64,000 nt of DNA from Biscogniauxia marginata (lineage: Eukaryota; Ascomycota; Sordariomycetes; Xylariales; Xylariaceae), in contig MU404077.1 of the NCBI GenBank assembly GCA_022695795.1, positions 1 through 64,000 of the forward strand, read 5' to 3'. Below the pieces are notes generated by a model. That model worked only from the letters and a program-made list of their open reading frames with translations. It was not told the origin of the DNA and ran no database searches. Both the position numbers and the translations under genes were made by a program. This document shows, piece by piece, positions 45,993 to 57,061 of this stretch. The first letter of the stretch is position 1. Each line of letters begins with the position of its first letter.

Positions 45993-48036
45993 TCAAGAAC
46001 TATTCGCCCCAAGACCATTCTGTGCGCCATTCTGAAATCCATTCTGTTGTTGTCCAACACCGTTTGACATCGTTTGTATTTGCCACGGGAGTGGACTTTT
46101 AGCAGGTTTCACAGGTCCCAGCTCGCTAGCTCTGCGCTTCTGCCACGCTTCGATTTCTCTATGATCAACAAAGTTTCCATGAAAGCCGAGGCGGAGTCTG
46201 AGGGGTAGATGCAAGGTTGCTAGAGGGCCGGCCGAAAGGTCCTGAGCATTCCAAATAACAACATCATTCCTGAGTTCGTCGAGATTGTTCTTGAGCGCTG
46301 CCAGATACCCTTCTCCTTCTGCGCCACCATCCTTGGGGATGAATACTGGTTCTTGCAGCGTTACAGTTGGGCCCGCAAACCAGACATCCTCCTTTCCCTG
46401 TTTACCCTCGTCATCAGGATCCCAAGTATAGTGAGCCATGCAGTTGAATAGTCCACCCGCTGGAGGTCCGCACTTTGCAAAGTCATAAGGCCGAGTAGGG
46501 TCAACCTTCAACTGCCAGAAATGGTTGTATTTCTTGGTCACATATCTGTCGTCAATCCGAGAGAATTCTCCATTCGTCTTCCATTCCAGGGAAGGTTTGA
46601 CTCTGGTCCCGGACTTCGCTTTGGGATCAAACACCCAGCGGCAAGTCGGACTGCTCAAACGGCTCCGTTTCCCCATGTCAGGCTTCTCGCCATCGGGAGG
46701 GAACCAGAAGAACACGTTGCCGTCTGCTACCGTGAGGTCGAATACAACATGGCCGTCGTCGTTTTCATAACAGCCAGCTACGTGACCGTGAAACCCTTTT
46801 GAAGCACAATGTCAGGTTTGATCGATCCAAACACAATGGATAACACGCAACTCTGTGGTCTTCAAGTTTTCGTTTTCGCCATACTTACCGTTGTCAGCCC
46901 TAAACCAGACCACGTCCTCCGGCTTACCAGCCCTCCGCGGCACGAGGCCGTACACTTGATCTTCGTGAGGATCCCACGCAAACTTGTTCCCCCCACTCTT
47001 CAATCGATCGAGCGACATTTTGAGTGGCGTCAGGGGCAGGACCATGTAGTTCTCGGAGACGCCACAGTCGTGGATCATGCCGGCGAAGGGAGCCTTGAAC
47101 CATAGCTCCTCGGTCTTCTTGCCTTCGGCGTTGATAGTCCAGGTCACGACGTCCACGCCGCAGTCAGCCCCGTCACCTCCGGCCTCATACGCAAAACACA
47201 GCATCTCGCCCGTGTCCGGGTCGAACTTGGGGTGAGCGGTGAATGTAGGCGCTGTGATCTGGCCTTCGAAATCGTACCGGCCGATCGTCTCGAGGGTGAC
47301 TGGGTCCATGGCGAAGGGTGGGCCGTCTTCCTTGCTGGCCAGCAACATGCCCCGCCAGAACGTGATGTTCGTATTCGACACGGTGCGTATCACGCCTCGC
47401 ACGCTCTCGTTGTCCGTGTACGGGTTCCGGTAGCGCCCGAAGAGGCTGCGCCGCGCCTCCTCCTCCCTGCGGAACTTGTCTGTCCGCACGTACCGCTGCT
47501 TGAAGTCCGCGTGCCCGTCTACGATACGGATCGCGGTAACGCTACCTATGGGCCGGTCGCCGGCGATTAGATCAGGGCTTCCTTCCTGTAGCCTCTTGTG
47601 CGATGTGCCAAGGCCGGAAATCTTAGTTGGAACTACTTACCATCTCCGTTCTGGAGCCGGGGATGTTAGTAGCTCGTACGGACTTCCCGAGGCCCCGAAT
47701 CTTGACTTACAAAGTGGATATCGTCCTCAAACATAGGCGGGAATCGGTGATCCTTCAACGATATTACCCACTTAGCTTGAACGCTGCCTGCCATCCAGTG
47801 CGATCGATCGATCGTTCGGAGGTACTCACCGGCTGCACCCGATAGAACGTCCCGTTGATATCGCGCGGGATCTCGCCGGTGACTTCAAGATCGAGAACAT
47901 CTCCCTCGAACCGCGAGGGCTTGTTCATCGACGAGAAGGCGGGGGTGTCTGGAAACTTGACCCGCGTGCCTGTTCTCTTCCCGTTACTATACGGGTACAG
48001 AGATACATCTGGGGCGAGAGCTTCGATGTGTGCCAT
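45993..48036 (-). CDS. carotenoid/stilbene cleavage dioxygenase (RPE65 family)
   Basis: Non-heme iron dioxygenase that would cleave a C=C bond in a stilbene or carotenoid; the closest described fungal type I can think of is the stilbene-cleaving CAO-1 of Neurospora. Exons: 48036-47830, 47752-47711, 47650-47641 (10-nt microexon), 47545-46889 and 46795-45993, 573 codons. The joined N-terminus reads [30 protein letters not shown]. Putative iron-binding His lie in [29 protein letters not shown] (created by the last splice) and the C-terminal GFHGNF. No signal peptide or transmembrane segment is seen. The ~55-residue tail is Gln/Asn-rich. The start at 48036 ([13 protein letters not shown]) is the first ATG. 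A SnoaL-like gene lies 800 nt upstream on the same strand. Confidence 0.9.
47641..47650 (-). other. 10-nt microexon (NGD-G) of the dioxygenase gene
   Basis: The exon AACGGAGATG is flanked by CCAG on the acceptor side and GTAAGT on the donor side. The upstream intron (47651-47710) has the strong branch site GCTACTAAC. Joining gives HFNGDGSV, the conserved motif of this family, in the correct frame. Skipping the exon would delete the motif and shift the frame. Confidence 0.85.
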
Positions 48037-48836
48037 GCTGTTTGTTTGCAAGTACGTGAGGAGGCACTTGATTTGTCGCGGATATGGATAAAAAGACCAG
48101 CTTCAACTTCTACAAATTCTTCGCAGGCGCTGCTTTCTTAGCCTCCTAGACTACAAACGGCATAAAAAGGGTATGGTCTAGGGACTGGAATAATAATAAA
48201 ATCAATATGCGGTGATGTGACTCGTCCAACTGTCTGGCTCGCAAAACTTCGCTACTCCGCGTAGAAACTTTGACACGCGCTCATGGGGAGTCGTCGGCAG
48301 TTGCACGACCACCGGCCACCCAATTCGAGGACTAACATACTAGCCTCACCAAGGCGATATCGCCAAGGAGCCTCCCACCCATCCCCCCAATGCATGCATG
48401 ATACTACCACCTACTTACCTCTATCCACGAGATGTGATACTACCTTACACCAAGGATCGGCGGGTTGGGGAAGTGGAGTATATACATATTACCTGCAAGA
48501 GAGAGGGTTTACCCCAGATTCTAATCGAGCCTATCATGTTTCGTCCTTCCAACTACCTGCCGCTGCCGCGGTTATCCTAACCTAAACCCCCCTAGTTTAA
48601 ACAACTTTGGAGGATGGTAGTTGTTATAATGATGGAGGCCAGCTCCATACTAGCTACCATTATTTCTGAATTTAAGTGACCAGGGCTTGTATGTTACCAC
48701 CCCACAACCTAGCTCCCTCCTTCTCTTCCTCCCCCTCCCCCTTTTCCCCTCCTTTTAGGCTATATATCAAAAGTCCGTATATATCCTCCCCGACCCTGAC
48801 AAGCCCCCACCTAGGCCTATACTACTCTACTAGGTA
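48037..48836. other. intergenic 800 nt between dioxygenase and SnoaL-like genes
   Basis: Upstream region of the dioxygenase gene. Short frames (48283-48585) are featureless. Pyrimidine-rich stretches occur at 48715-48760 near the 3' end of the SnoaL-like gene. Confidence 0.45.
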
Positions 48837-49829
48837 CTAAGCATTCTCGACCAGTTCAGGTAGAACCCTCGTAGAGCCCTCGCTCGTCCAGGTCGACCCC
48901 GCCCCGGCGCGCGCCTGCCCCTCTGGCAGCGCGAGCGAGAGTGGCGGGTCGGCATCGGCGGGGTCGCGGCCGCAGACTGGGGCGCGCAGGTCATCGTCGG
49001 CAACGCGCGCGCCCGTGACGGGGTGCGGGTAGTGGAAGGGCACGACGCGCGTGTCGGGCCAGAGCATCTTCTGGCCCAGGAGCTCGTCGGGGCCCCAGGG
49101 GTCGTCGGGGAAGGTGCGCGTGGGCCAGGGCACGTAGTTCTCGCGCGTGTCGGCCCAGCCGGCCGCGTAGTCGGCGTGCCAGAAGGCGAAGTACCGGTAC
49201 CGGAACAGCTTCCAGACCCCGCCCTCCTTGACGTACTCGTTCTCGTAGAGCCCGCCCTCCCACCACTGCCAGGGGGGGGAGGGAGGGCGGCGGCCTCCCG
49301 TCGTCGGCCGCGGCGGCAGGGACGCGAGCGCCGACGCGTGCGCCCCGGCCTGCATCAGCGCGCGCATCCGGCACCAGGCGTGCGTGCCGCTCGGGTCCAC
49401 GTCGACCACGTCCTGCATCATGATGTGATCGAGCAGGAAGCCGCGGACCGGCCCGTTGCGGCCCCCCACGAAGGCGCTCTGGAACCGCCCGTTGTAGAGC
49501 CGCCGGATCCCTGCTTTCCCGCGGTACCGCGCCCCTAGGAACTCGACGTAGGCGTCCGGGTGGTCGGAGTACATGTCTACGACCTAAATTTTTTAAATAC
49601 TTTTTCTTAACCACTTTCTCTCCTAGTTATGGAATATTTATGAGACGTTATGGATAGGAAGGGTGAAAAGGGGGGGGAAGGGGTGGAGTACTTCGTTGTA
49701 AAGACACTTGTCTAGGTAGTAGCCGTACTTGAAGTGGACTTTTCGCACTTCGGCCTCGTCAGAGACTCTCGAGAGCTCCTTGCGGAGGAGGGAGACTTCT
49801 TTCTTTAGGTCTGCGAGCTCGGCCTCCAT
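48837..49829 (-). CDS. SnoaL-like (NTF2-fold) domain protein
   Basis: Two exons (49829-49692, 49583-48837; 108-nt intron) encode 294 aa. Residues 1-25 form a short coiled coil (MEAELADLKKEVSLLRKEL). The SnoaL-like fold (PF13577 type) follows: VRKVHFKYGYYLDKC, then across the splice YNEVVDMYSDHPDAYVEF, YRGKAGIRRLYNGRF, and the strands WWEGGLYENEYVKEGGVWKL and FRYRYFAFWHADY. A Pro-rich loop interrupts the sheet near residue 145. The C-terminal ~80 residues (WPTRTFPDDPWGPDE onward) are typical of fungal members. Such proteins can be cyclases, dehydratases or isomerases, or catalytically silent; the activity here is unknown. It is co-oriented with the dioxygenase. Confidence 0.82.
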
Positions 49830-50093
49830 GGTATTCGATGCTGTAGTGGTTCTTCCCTTAACAGGGTTTTTTTTTTTTTTTGCGGGAACGTCAACAAAGA
49901 GGCAAGACTGTGCAAGCTTGATTGTATGGGATAACTGCTATTCGCGTTCTTCTGAACCAGTTCATGACTGCGTAGTTGGGTACCTCCTTTCCTGTAGGTT
50001 ACACGCTGACCTACAGGTTTCGGTGATGTGAAACGTGCCTACCGGTTTACACTAAAATGCTGTACCGACTTTATAACTCAGGAGTCTCCTTGG
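49830..50093. other. short spacer with poly-T tract
   Basis: The leader of the SnoaL-like gene, with a homopolymer T tract at about 49867-49880. No gene is seen. Confidence 0.4.
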
Positions 50094-52016
50094 TCATTCA
50101 AGACCTCTCCAGTACTTCAGCCATGGATGGACTTTAGCTCCATACATAGTTGAAATATCTGTGTCTCGATCTCCACTTATATCCTCCATGCAGTAATGTA
50201 TCATTCTAAGCGTAGACTCTCTCGTTGGTGCTAGCTTGATACCGTTATCACGTCCCGTAAGTTGATCTACAAAGTCTAGTTCTAGGGAATCAGGGACATC
50301 TATGACAAACCTGACAGTGTCCCTCCGGAATCCAAGCTGAACGTCACGAACTATATTTCTACCATCTTTAATCCACCAGACCCAGTGCATATATTCCCTA
50401 ATATGTCTACGTTCTAGCCATGGCCAAAGCTCCAGTTCAACGGTATCTTTGGCAACATATCCAAATGGCCGCCATGACAAAGCGGGAGATGTATCTTGGA
50501 GGCGGAAATTGTAGCGATGCCGCAGAAGGTCCGCCCTCGACACCAGGTCTAGCAACTCTGGGTATGCATGAACCGATTGTTCGTCCAAAAATGATTGAGG
50601 TGATCCGGTCCAGGCCGCCACAGCCGCATCTGGAGGTGCCATAGAAGCGAAGCCCCAACGTTCTCCGAGCGTTTCCAAGTACCGAGCAATCCAGTCAAGG
50701 ACGGTAGGATTCCCAAGAAGAAAGATGCTCAGCCACCATAACGCAACACGTGGTCGACGGAAAGCAAACACTTTAGCTAGCATGACCAGGTTCTTGGAGT
50801 TGATAATAGGTTTAATTACACTGAGGATCGAACTTAGCCACGAGCTAACAACATTGCATTCGATGTCGGGCTGCCAAAATATGCTCTAAAGGACGGATCC
50901 CAAGGATCTTGGGTGCATACTTAGTGTCATGTAGTATCGAAGGTCGGTGACATATCGACGGATAGGCTCAAGTATGGCGCGGTCTATAGGCTGACTCCTA
51001 AGCGTGGGAACCAGGAATTGCGGCTGAAGGTTGACATGTCGATAAAATGGAAGGGCTAATGCTGCGTAAAACGCGGCTGTTGCAGGGGGCAACAATTCAG
51101 ACTTTCGGTCCTTGCACTTCTCAGGTCCTAGTCCGTATAAGCTACAGAGCTCAATGAGAAACTCTGTGGCCTGGGCAGAGCTTGGCGGCGACTCGTTCGA
51201 AGAATAGCTTATTATCTTGTCGGTGGAAATGACAAAACGGGCATCATCGGAGCAGAAGGCCGCCCATGGTGGAAAATCTCCTCCGATCGCAGACCAGCCC
51301 GGCTTCGGTGCAAGGATGGCGCAGAGCCACCTGATTAGTGTACGAGACACAGATGCCCCGAGGCTAAGAACAACATCCCCCGGCTGGGCGCGGCAAGTCT
51401 TCGCAATCTTCGGCTGCAAAAAATGTCGAGAGTACACGACTTTTCGGCGCTGCAGTTCTAGAAGTCGTACAGAGATAATATACGACCAGCAAAATGTTCA
51501 GAGCGAGAGACCGCCTGAAGCAGCGAGAGGGCGATTATCCGGATGGGAAGCACCTCCAAAATGTGAAAAGTCGGGTTGTAAGGACATGTGACATTCGATT
51601 AGTTTCGAGAACGAGAGGCAAAGGTGTTTCTGCGGGCCATGAATGTATTGTAGATTCCAACCGTTGTTTTGTGCATCCTCCTGATGCTCAGGATCTGGTA
51701 TATGCCATAACGGCTGTCCAACCACGGTTCCCGTCTTCGTTAGATTCTTCGGGAGCGCAGGAATGTCTTTCAACATGATGGAGGGGTCCCCGAGCCCTGC
51801 TGGAAAGGAGTTCGGAGGGAGAGACTCGGCCGACTTGAGGAATCGAGTCCAAGTCTCCCGACCCTGGTGAAAAATGCGATTAATATCAGCAGGCTTCGGT
51901 ATAAGAACGTCCTCATCAGCGCCGAGAAGGTTAATTGGAATGGAAGATGGGATTGTTGACGTTGTGGACACATCGTTATCATTAGTATGATAAATCTGAG
52001 AACCTCGAGGATCCAT
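50094..52016 (-). pseudogene. conserved fungal hypothetical protein broken by one in-frame TAG
   Basis: Exon 1 (52016-51512) starts MDPRGSQIYHTNDND. After a 54-nt intron (51458-51511, with the unusual donor GTCTCT) exon 2 runs on from ELQRRKVVYSRHF, through DVVLSLGASVSRTLIRWL, to the end. It is one continuous frame to 50094 apart from a single TAG at 50886-50888, between MHPRSLGSVL and SIFWQPDIECNVV. The second half holds RPRVALWWLSIFLLGNP, WTGSPQSFLDEQ and VELELWPWLERRHIREYMHW, a pattern I associate with a widespread uncharacterised Sordariomycete family; no function is known. A 35-nt GT-AG stretch overlaps the stop but is too short for an ordinary intron. A Trp or Gln codon mutated to TAG is the simplest reading. 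Confidence 0.65.
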
Positions 52017-52107
52017 GGCTATAAGCAGAGGCGGGAAAAGTTAGGTTAACACACAGCCCGCTGGGGGTCTCATGCATATATATACCCTGATTGCCACTAC
52101 AACTGTC

Positions 52108-52226
52108 ACATACGACCATAGGACCCAGAATACTCGGCATCCCGTCCGCTCTGCCCTAGATAAGCTGGGTACCGCCAGATTAGTAGTTGGGTCGGTGACG
52201 ACCAGCGAATCCCTGGTGTTGTATGT
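52108..52226 (+). rRNA. 5S ribosomal RNA (stand-alone copy)
   Basis: The 119-nt sequence begins ACATACGACCATAGG and ends with the complementary GTATGT. It contains the conserved loops GGCATCCCGTCCGCTC, GATAAGC, ATTAGTAGTTGGGTCGG and GACCAGCGAATCCCTGG, all standard for Pezizomycotina 5S rRNA. A run of six T directly follows as Pol III terminator (52226-52231). Like Neurospora, such fungi carry dispersed single 5S genes outside the rDNA. It starts 92 nt upstream of, and divergent from, the start of the hypothetical gene at 52016. Confidence 0.95.
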
Positions 52227-53494
52227 TTTTTGTCTTTTTCTTTTTCTGTTTTTCTCCTTCTCCTGTCCAAAAAACATCAATATAGAAAGGGGTGATATTC
52301 GACTCCCGGACCAACCCTAGGCAGTTCTCAATTGTGAGTCTTAGCTTAGAAGGCCACTTTTTATACGTGATGATACGCCAAGACTTGGTGTTAAGTCGTT
52401 CTTGTTCGAACTATAAACTGCACTTTGGTACCTTTACAAATTTTATCAAAGCATATCTTACTTGCTACCTCATATTCTATGAAATGTTGTCAGCTATCCA
52501 TGTAATAATATCGCCACAGTTGGAGCTAATCTGTGTGAGGAGTGACAAGATGGTTCCGTATGACTTAAGTATTATATGTAAAAGAACGGCGAATAATACA
52601 CCAGGCAATTAAACGCTGCAAATGAGCATGTTTCAAAGGGTCTTGATTGATTCTCGTAATTATCGACTTCTTATAACTAAATTGCTGCATAATTAATTAT
52701 TAGATAGAATGAAATTACTTTGACAGGTAAGAAATAACAGGAAATGGCAAGGAAATATCTTTCTTATTATGTAAAAAGTGTTTTATTACTATCACAACCG
52801 GAGTATATCAAGGTTTCCGGTATTGTGCTTCCTTTGGACACCCCCTTAAACTACCTTTAATCCCTGGTTCCTCAAAACAAAAAAGAATGTTTGAAACAGA
52901 AGGTTCATTGAAAGACTAAAGTAAAAAGGGAGGAGTTCTTCATAATTTCTCAACCGAATCAATATTTGAATTTCTTTTTTTTTTTTCCATTCCCTGTGTT
53001 GTATCGTTCCTCGAGCATTGCGTGTTTGATACAGATATTAGTCCCTAGATCGCACTGCGTTCTAGAATTGCTCTACTATATATTGTTTGCTCCTCCACTT
53101 TCTCATTATTTTCATTTCTTTGGTTCTCGTCAGCCTGTCAGTAAGTTTAGAAATAAACTGGAATTTCAAACCTTATAATGTCTGAATTATAATTGTATCT
53201 CTCAAGGGACTTAAAATAACCCTCAAGGGACTTGGTAAGGGCCTATATAAGCCTGCGTCTCCTTTATGGTTAGTTGGTTTCTGAATTGAATCATTTATCC
53301 AGTTTTTCAATACAACAACTACTTCGTCGACTACACAACCAGTACCAAAGACTTCATCACTAAGTTACCCTATGCTCCATTGTAATTCAACCTTTCAACA
53401 CTGTCGTTCCTGAGCTCTCCTCTGAAGCTCCGTCGCTGTTTCTCTTTTCTGGCATATGTTATCTATTCTCTTCGGATGCCCTCCAGCCGCCACA
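52227..53494. other. intergenic, no gene seen
   Basis: Moderately AT-rich spacer between the 5S gene and the M28 peptidase gene. Frames such as 52292-52612 and 52966-53178 are featureless. The last ~230 nt are probably promoter and leader, including a pyrimidine-rich stretch at 53385-53450. Confidence 0.45.
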
Positions 53495-55128
53495 ATGAAA
53501 TTCATGGGGCCCCTTGCCATCGGAGTCATCGTGATGTTCCTAGGTGTTGCAAAGGCCAAATACATTGGAGATCCTAGATGCCCTTACCCCATGGTACCAG
53601 AGGTAACACAATCTATCCCCGGAATCGTGTTATGTGCTGATGCACGGATTAAGCATCTAGAGTTGAACATCTACAATGAATCTATTTATCAGCATATGAG
53701 AGAGCTCAACCGAATCACTCTTCGCGCACCTCAGGGGCATAGACTGGCTGGATCTGTTGGTGCGAATGAGACAATAAAAGTGAGTTCTGCTACCAGCTAA
53801 TACTTGCTCGAGCCGGGCCACTGACCTTTATCCTCAAGTATATCTGGAATCAACTCATCGGAGCCGGGTATCAGCTTATGAGGTTGCCATACAGCTTCAA
53901 AATCCAGGTTGCGGGCGGAGCTGAATTTAGTGTAGGCAATGAGGTTATAGATGCCACGCAAATAATGTGGTCCCCTGATGCCAACTATACAAATGTTGTA
54001 ATTGTTCCCATTAAAAATTCGGGATGCTCCGAGGTAAGTAGCTCAAGTGACAACGCTCGGCTATCCGTCAGCTAATACAAGTGTACAGGAAGATTACCCT
54101 CGCACGGTTTCCGGCAAAGTTGTGCTAGTCTCGAGCGAAGGCTGTTTGATATCCGCAAAGTCGAGGGTGGCAAAGGAGGCCGGCGCTATTGCTCTGGTGG
54201 TATACGAGTCGACAGAACTCATGCCAAGCTTAGGCGGCGAGAAGAGCACGTTTATTCCGTCGATCAAGATCCCGCTATACAAGGGTCTAGAGCTCGCGAA
54301 CGCCACAAATGTTGAGTTGCGCGGTAATATCACGTCGTGGAAAGAGCTCGAGACCGTTTACAGGTTAGTAACAGTTGACTCTCTGGACATCATTTCTCTT
54401 TTAGGCTGACTCTGATAAGCGCCAATATCATTGCGACGTGGGAGTGTTTCACAGACAAGAAGGAGGAGAGAACATTGATGCTAGGTGCACACAGCGATTC
54501 TGTCAGGGGCAGCCCAGGCATGAACGACGACGGCAGCGGCGTTGCCGCACTCTTAGAGATAGCTCTCCAGCTGTCCAAACACATGACCGTAGGCAGAGTT
54601 CGGTTTGCCTTCTGGACGGCCGAGGAGTCGGGCCAGCTCGGTGCGCGAGCCTGGATCGATTCTTCCGCAAGCAAGGAGCTCGACAAGATCCAGCTTTACC
54701 TCGACACCAGCATGATCGCATCTCCAAACGGGTTCATCCAGCTCTGGGGCGGCATCAACCCCCTTACCGGGCTGAGCGGCCCGGAAGGGTCCGACGCGGC
54801 CCGGGATGCTTTCGGGGAGTGGTTCAAGATCAATAGGATCCCATACAGACATGCCAACTTCAGCGGGCGCTCCTCCTACCAACCCTTCCTAGAAGCTGGC
54901 GTCCCCTGCGCCGGGATCTTCACCGGGGCCAACGGGCTCAAGACGGCCTGGGAGGTAGAAAATTCCGGGGGCGCCGTCAACGAACCGTACGATCCCAACT
55001 ATCACTCGGCTGCGGACACCCTGCAGAATATCAACTCCACGCTCTTGTACAGGAACACCGTGGCGATGTCTCACATCGTCGCGGCGTATGCAAGGAATCC
55101 AGATTATGGCAACAGCCCCCACCATTAA
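53495..55128 (+). CDS. secreted M28A aminopeptidase-like protein with PA domain, altered metal site
   Basis: Four exons (53495-53779, 53839-54033, 54089-54363, 54405-55128; introns 59, 55 and 41 nt) give 492 aa. A signal peptide (MKFMGPLAIGVIVMFLGVAKA) favours the Met at 53495 over the in-frame ATG at 53456. A PA insert spans about residues 120-230 (SGKVVLVSSEGCLISAKS). The peptidase domain has GAHSDSV, GMNDDGSG and FAFWTAEESGQLGAR, and ends DPNYHSAADT. The segment that reads NFDMIASPN in family members is LDTSMIASPN here, so the second-zinc-site Asp appears to be Ser; the Cys pair around the last His is also missing. Without that ligand, activity is doubtful. N-glycosylation sequons are frequent. 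Confidence 0.88.
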
Positions 55129-55257
55129 TTAATAAAAATTGTTATAGTAATGGTAACACACTATTATTATTTTCCCTCCTTCGTTCAACTCTGCGCTTGC
55201 TTCCTTTCCTTTCTTCTCCTACTCTCTCTCTTTCTCTTTTTAAAATTTAAACCAAGA

Positions 55258-56232
55258 CTACATGGAATTCCGCCTCGTCTTCCAGGCCGCGTCGGCATCC
55301 TCATGGATCTGGGGTACCTCGATGCCCTCTCTGAGCTCCTTCTTGCGCCGCCAGTCGACGCCAAACCGGCGATCACGGTCGCCGACGATGCGCTCGAAGT
55401 CGAACTGCCCGTCGGCCGTGAAGCTGGTCATGAGCTTGGGCTCACCCAGGGGCAGCGCATCGCCCCGGTCCGTCTGCCAGAGGTGATACACCTTGCCGTA
55501 GAGCCCGATTACGTGCGTCATCTCGCGCGTCTCGGCCGCGTCCCAGGCCTGCTGCATCCCCGGCGCAGTGCTGCCCGGCATGATGAGCATACCTGATTTC
55601 ACCTCGTACGCGTGGGAGTGCCATAGGCGCCGCTCCGAGGCAGGAAGGGAGGCGTAGAGTGCTGGGGTGATCATGTACTCGATGCCGATGAGGCGGGCGT
55701 GAGGGCCGGGTCCATCGTAGAGGATGCATTGGCGAATGTCTGGGCGGGTGGAAGGGAGTTCGATTGTTAGTTTTCTTGGAGAGGGGGTGGCAGAGAGAGT
55801 TTGTGAGAGAAACTCGCCAGGGAGGAGTGATGTGATACGGGGCGAGATGAGACTTGGGAAATAATAAAAGACACTGAAAGGTGAAGCATCAAATGTTAGA
55901 TCATTAATTTACCTTCGGTCAGATGAGCACAGTAATGGTTCGCCTCAACATGACGGCCAGGCTCGTCGGCGTAGGTATGAAAGGCGTTCAGGTGCGCGCA
56001 GAGCTGCTTCGTCGGTTGGAAGTCCTGATATATGCGTGTAAGTTCTGTTTGTTATACGTACGTGACTTGGATAACAGGGCCATGTGATGTATTGCAGGTA
56101 GAGATGAGCAGTTTATGAATATGATGTGCATGTACTATGTACCTGGATTAGGGAGGCGCCCGTCTCGAGGATCGTGTCCTCAACTGGCACTTTGCTACCG
56201 GGAACGTTGGTAGGGTGGGTGCTTGCTGCCAT
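55258..56232 (-). CDS. oil body-associated protein-like (OBAP, DUF1264)
   Basis: Three exons (56232-56143, 56024-55913, 55739-55258) encode 227 aa, the usual OBAP/DUF1264 length. The start [16 protein letters not shown] leads into [17 protein letters not shown], then [28 protein letters not shown] and, across the second splice, [23 protein letters not shown]. Later segments are [20 protein letters not shown] and [20 protein letters not shown]. The conserved His/Cys-rich EANHYCAH segment is intact. The plant relatives associate with seed oil bodies; the fungal role is unknown, and lipid-droplet association is only an inference. The C-terminus is charged. It converges with the M28 peptidase gene, leaving only 129 nt between the stop codons. 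Confidence 0.9.
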
Positions 56233-57061
56233 GGTGAGTTTGTTGGCTGTACAGATAGAAGCAGAGAGGACTCGGACGATGTCGACCCGTAGTCAACCAT
56301 GTCAGGGAATAAAAATTATGGCGTTGCAAAGGAGTTGGGTTGAACAAACAAACACAAATACAGATATCAAGGTTAGGTCTGATGTCATGACTGCGTTATC
56401 CTACGTACCTAGGTAGGTAGATTAATTAAAACCCGAAGGATACCCTCCTATGAGGTAGGTAGGTAGTTTTTAATCCATCCCATGATCTGACATGTATCCA
56501 AGTTGATTGGAAATCTTGAAAATTACATCTTAATTTGCGATTATATCCCTTTCAAACTTGTTTGGTGAGTACAATATACAGGCAGTATGTATACTCCAGT
56601 TAGGTAAGGTAGTATAAGGTGTGTAATAGTACGGATTATACTATAGGTACTTATAGGGAGACCCGCTTTCTCAACCGGCGCTGACGAATCAGATGTTATC
56701 CCTCGGTACAGCAATAGGCAACTAAAACCCGACTTATATCCATAAATCGAGATTGTGGATCGACGGTCCTCGTCCCGTCTCCCGTCAACTTTCATATACC
56801 TACCTAACCTACATACTAAACCTAGGAGGCTACCTGCTCAACCTCGAAAACGCCCCCCGACAACTCCTCTCGGAGCCACGTAACAGAGCGAGCAAAAGCC
56901 ACTGGTCGGCTTAATTCACCCGATGACAGCAGCATAACGTATGAGACAAAAAAGCAACTGCGTGCGTCTCGTACCCCGTCGTCTGCGAATGATGCGCCGC
57001 GACGTCCTGGCCAGCCAATCGTCTACGCGCCCAACGTAGCGCCCAGTGCCCAGTGCTCATC
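56233..57061. other. divergent promoter region
   Basis: The OBAP-like gene (minus) and the DENN-type gene (plus) diverge from this 830-nt region. GTAGGTAG runs lie at 56404-56422 and 56452-56467. Short frames are featureless. Confidence 0.45.
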
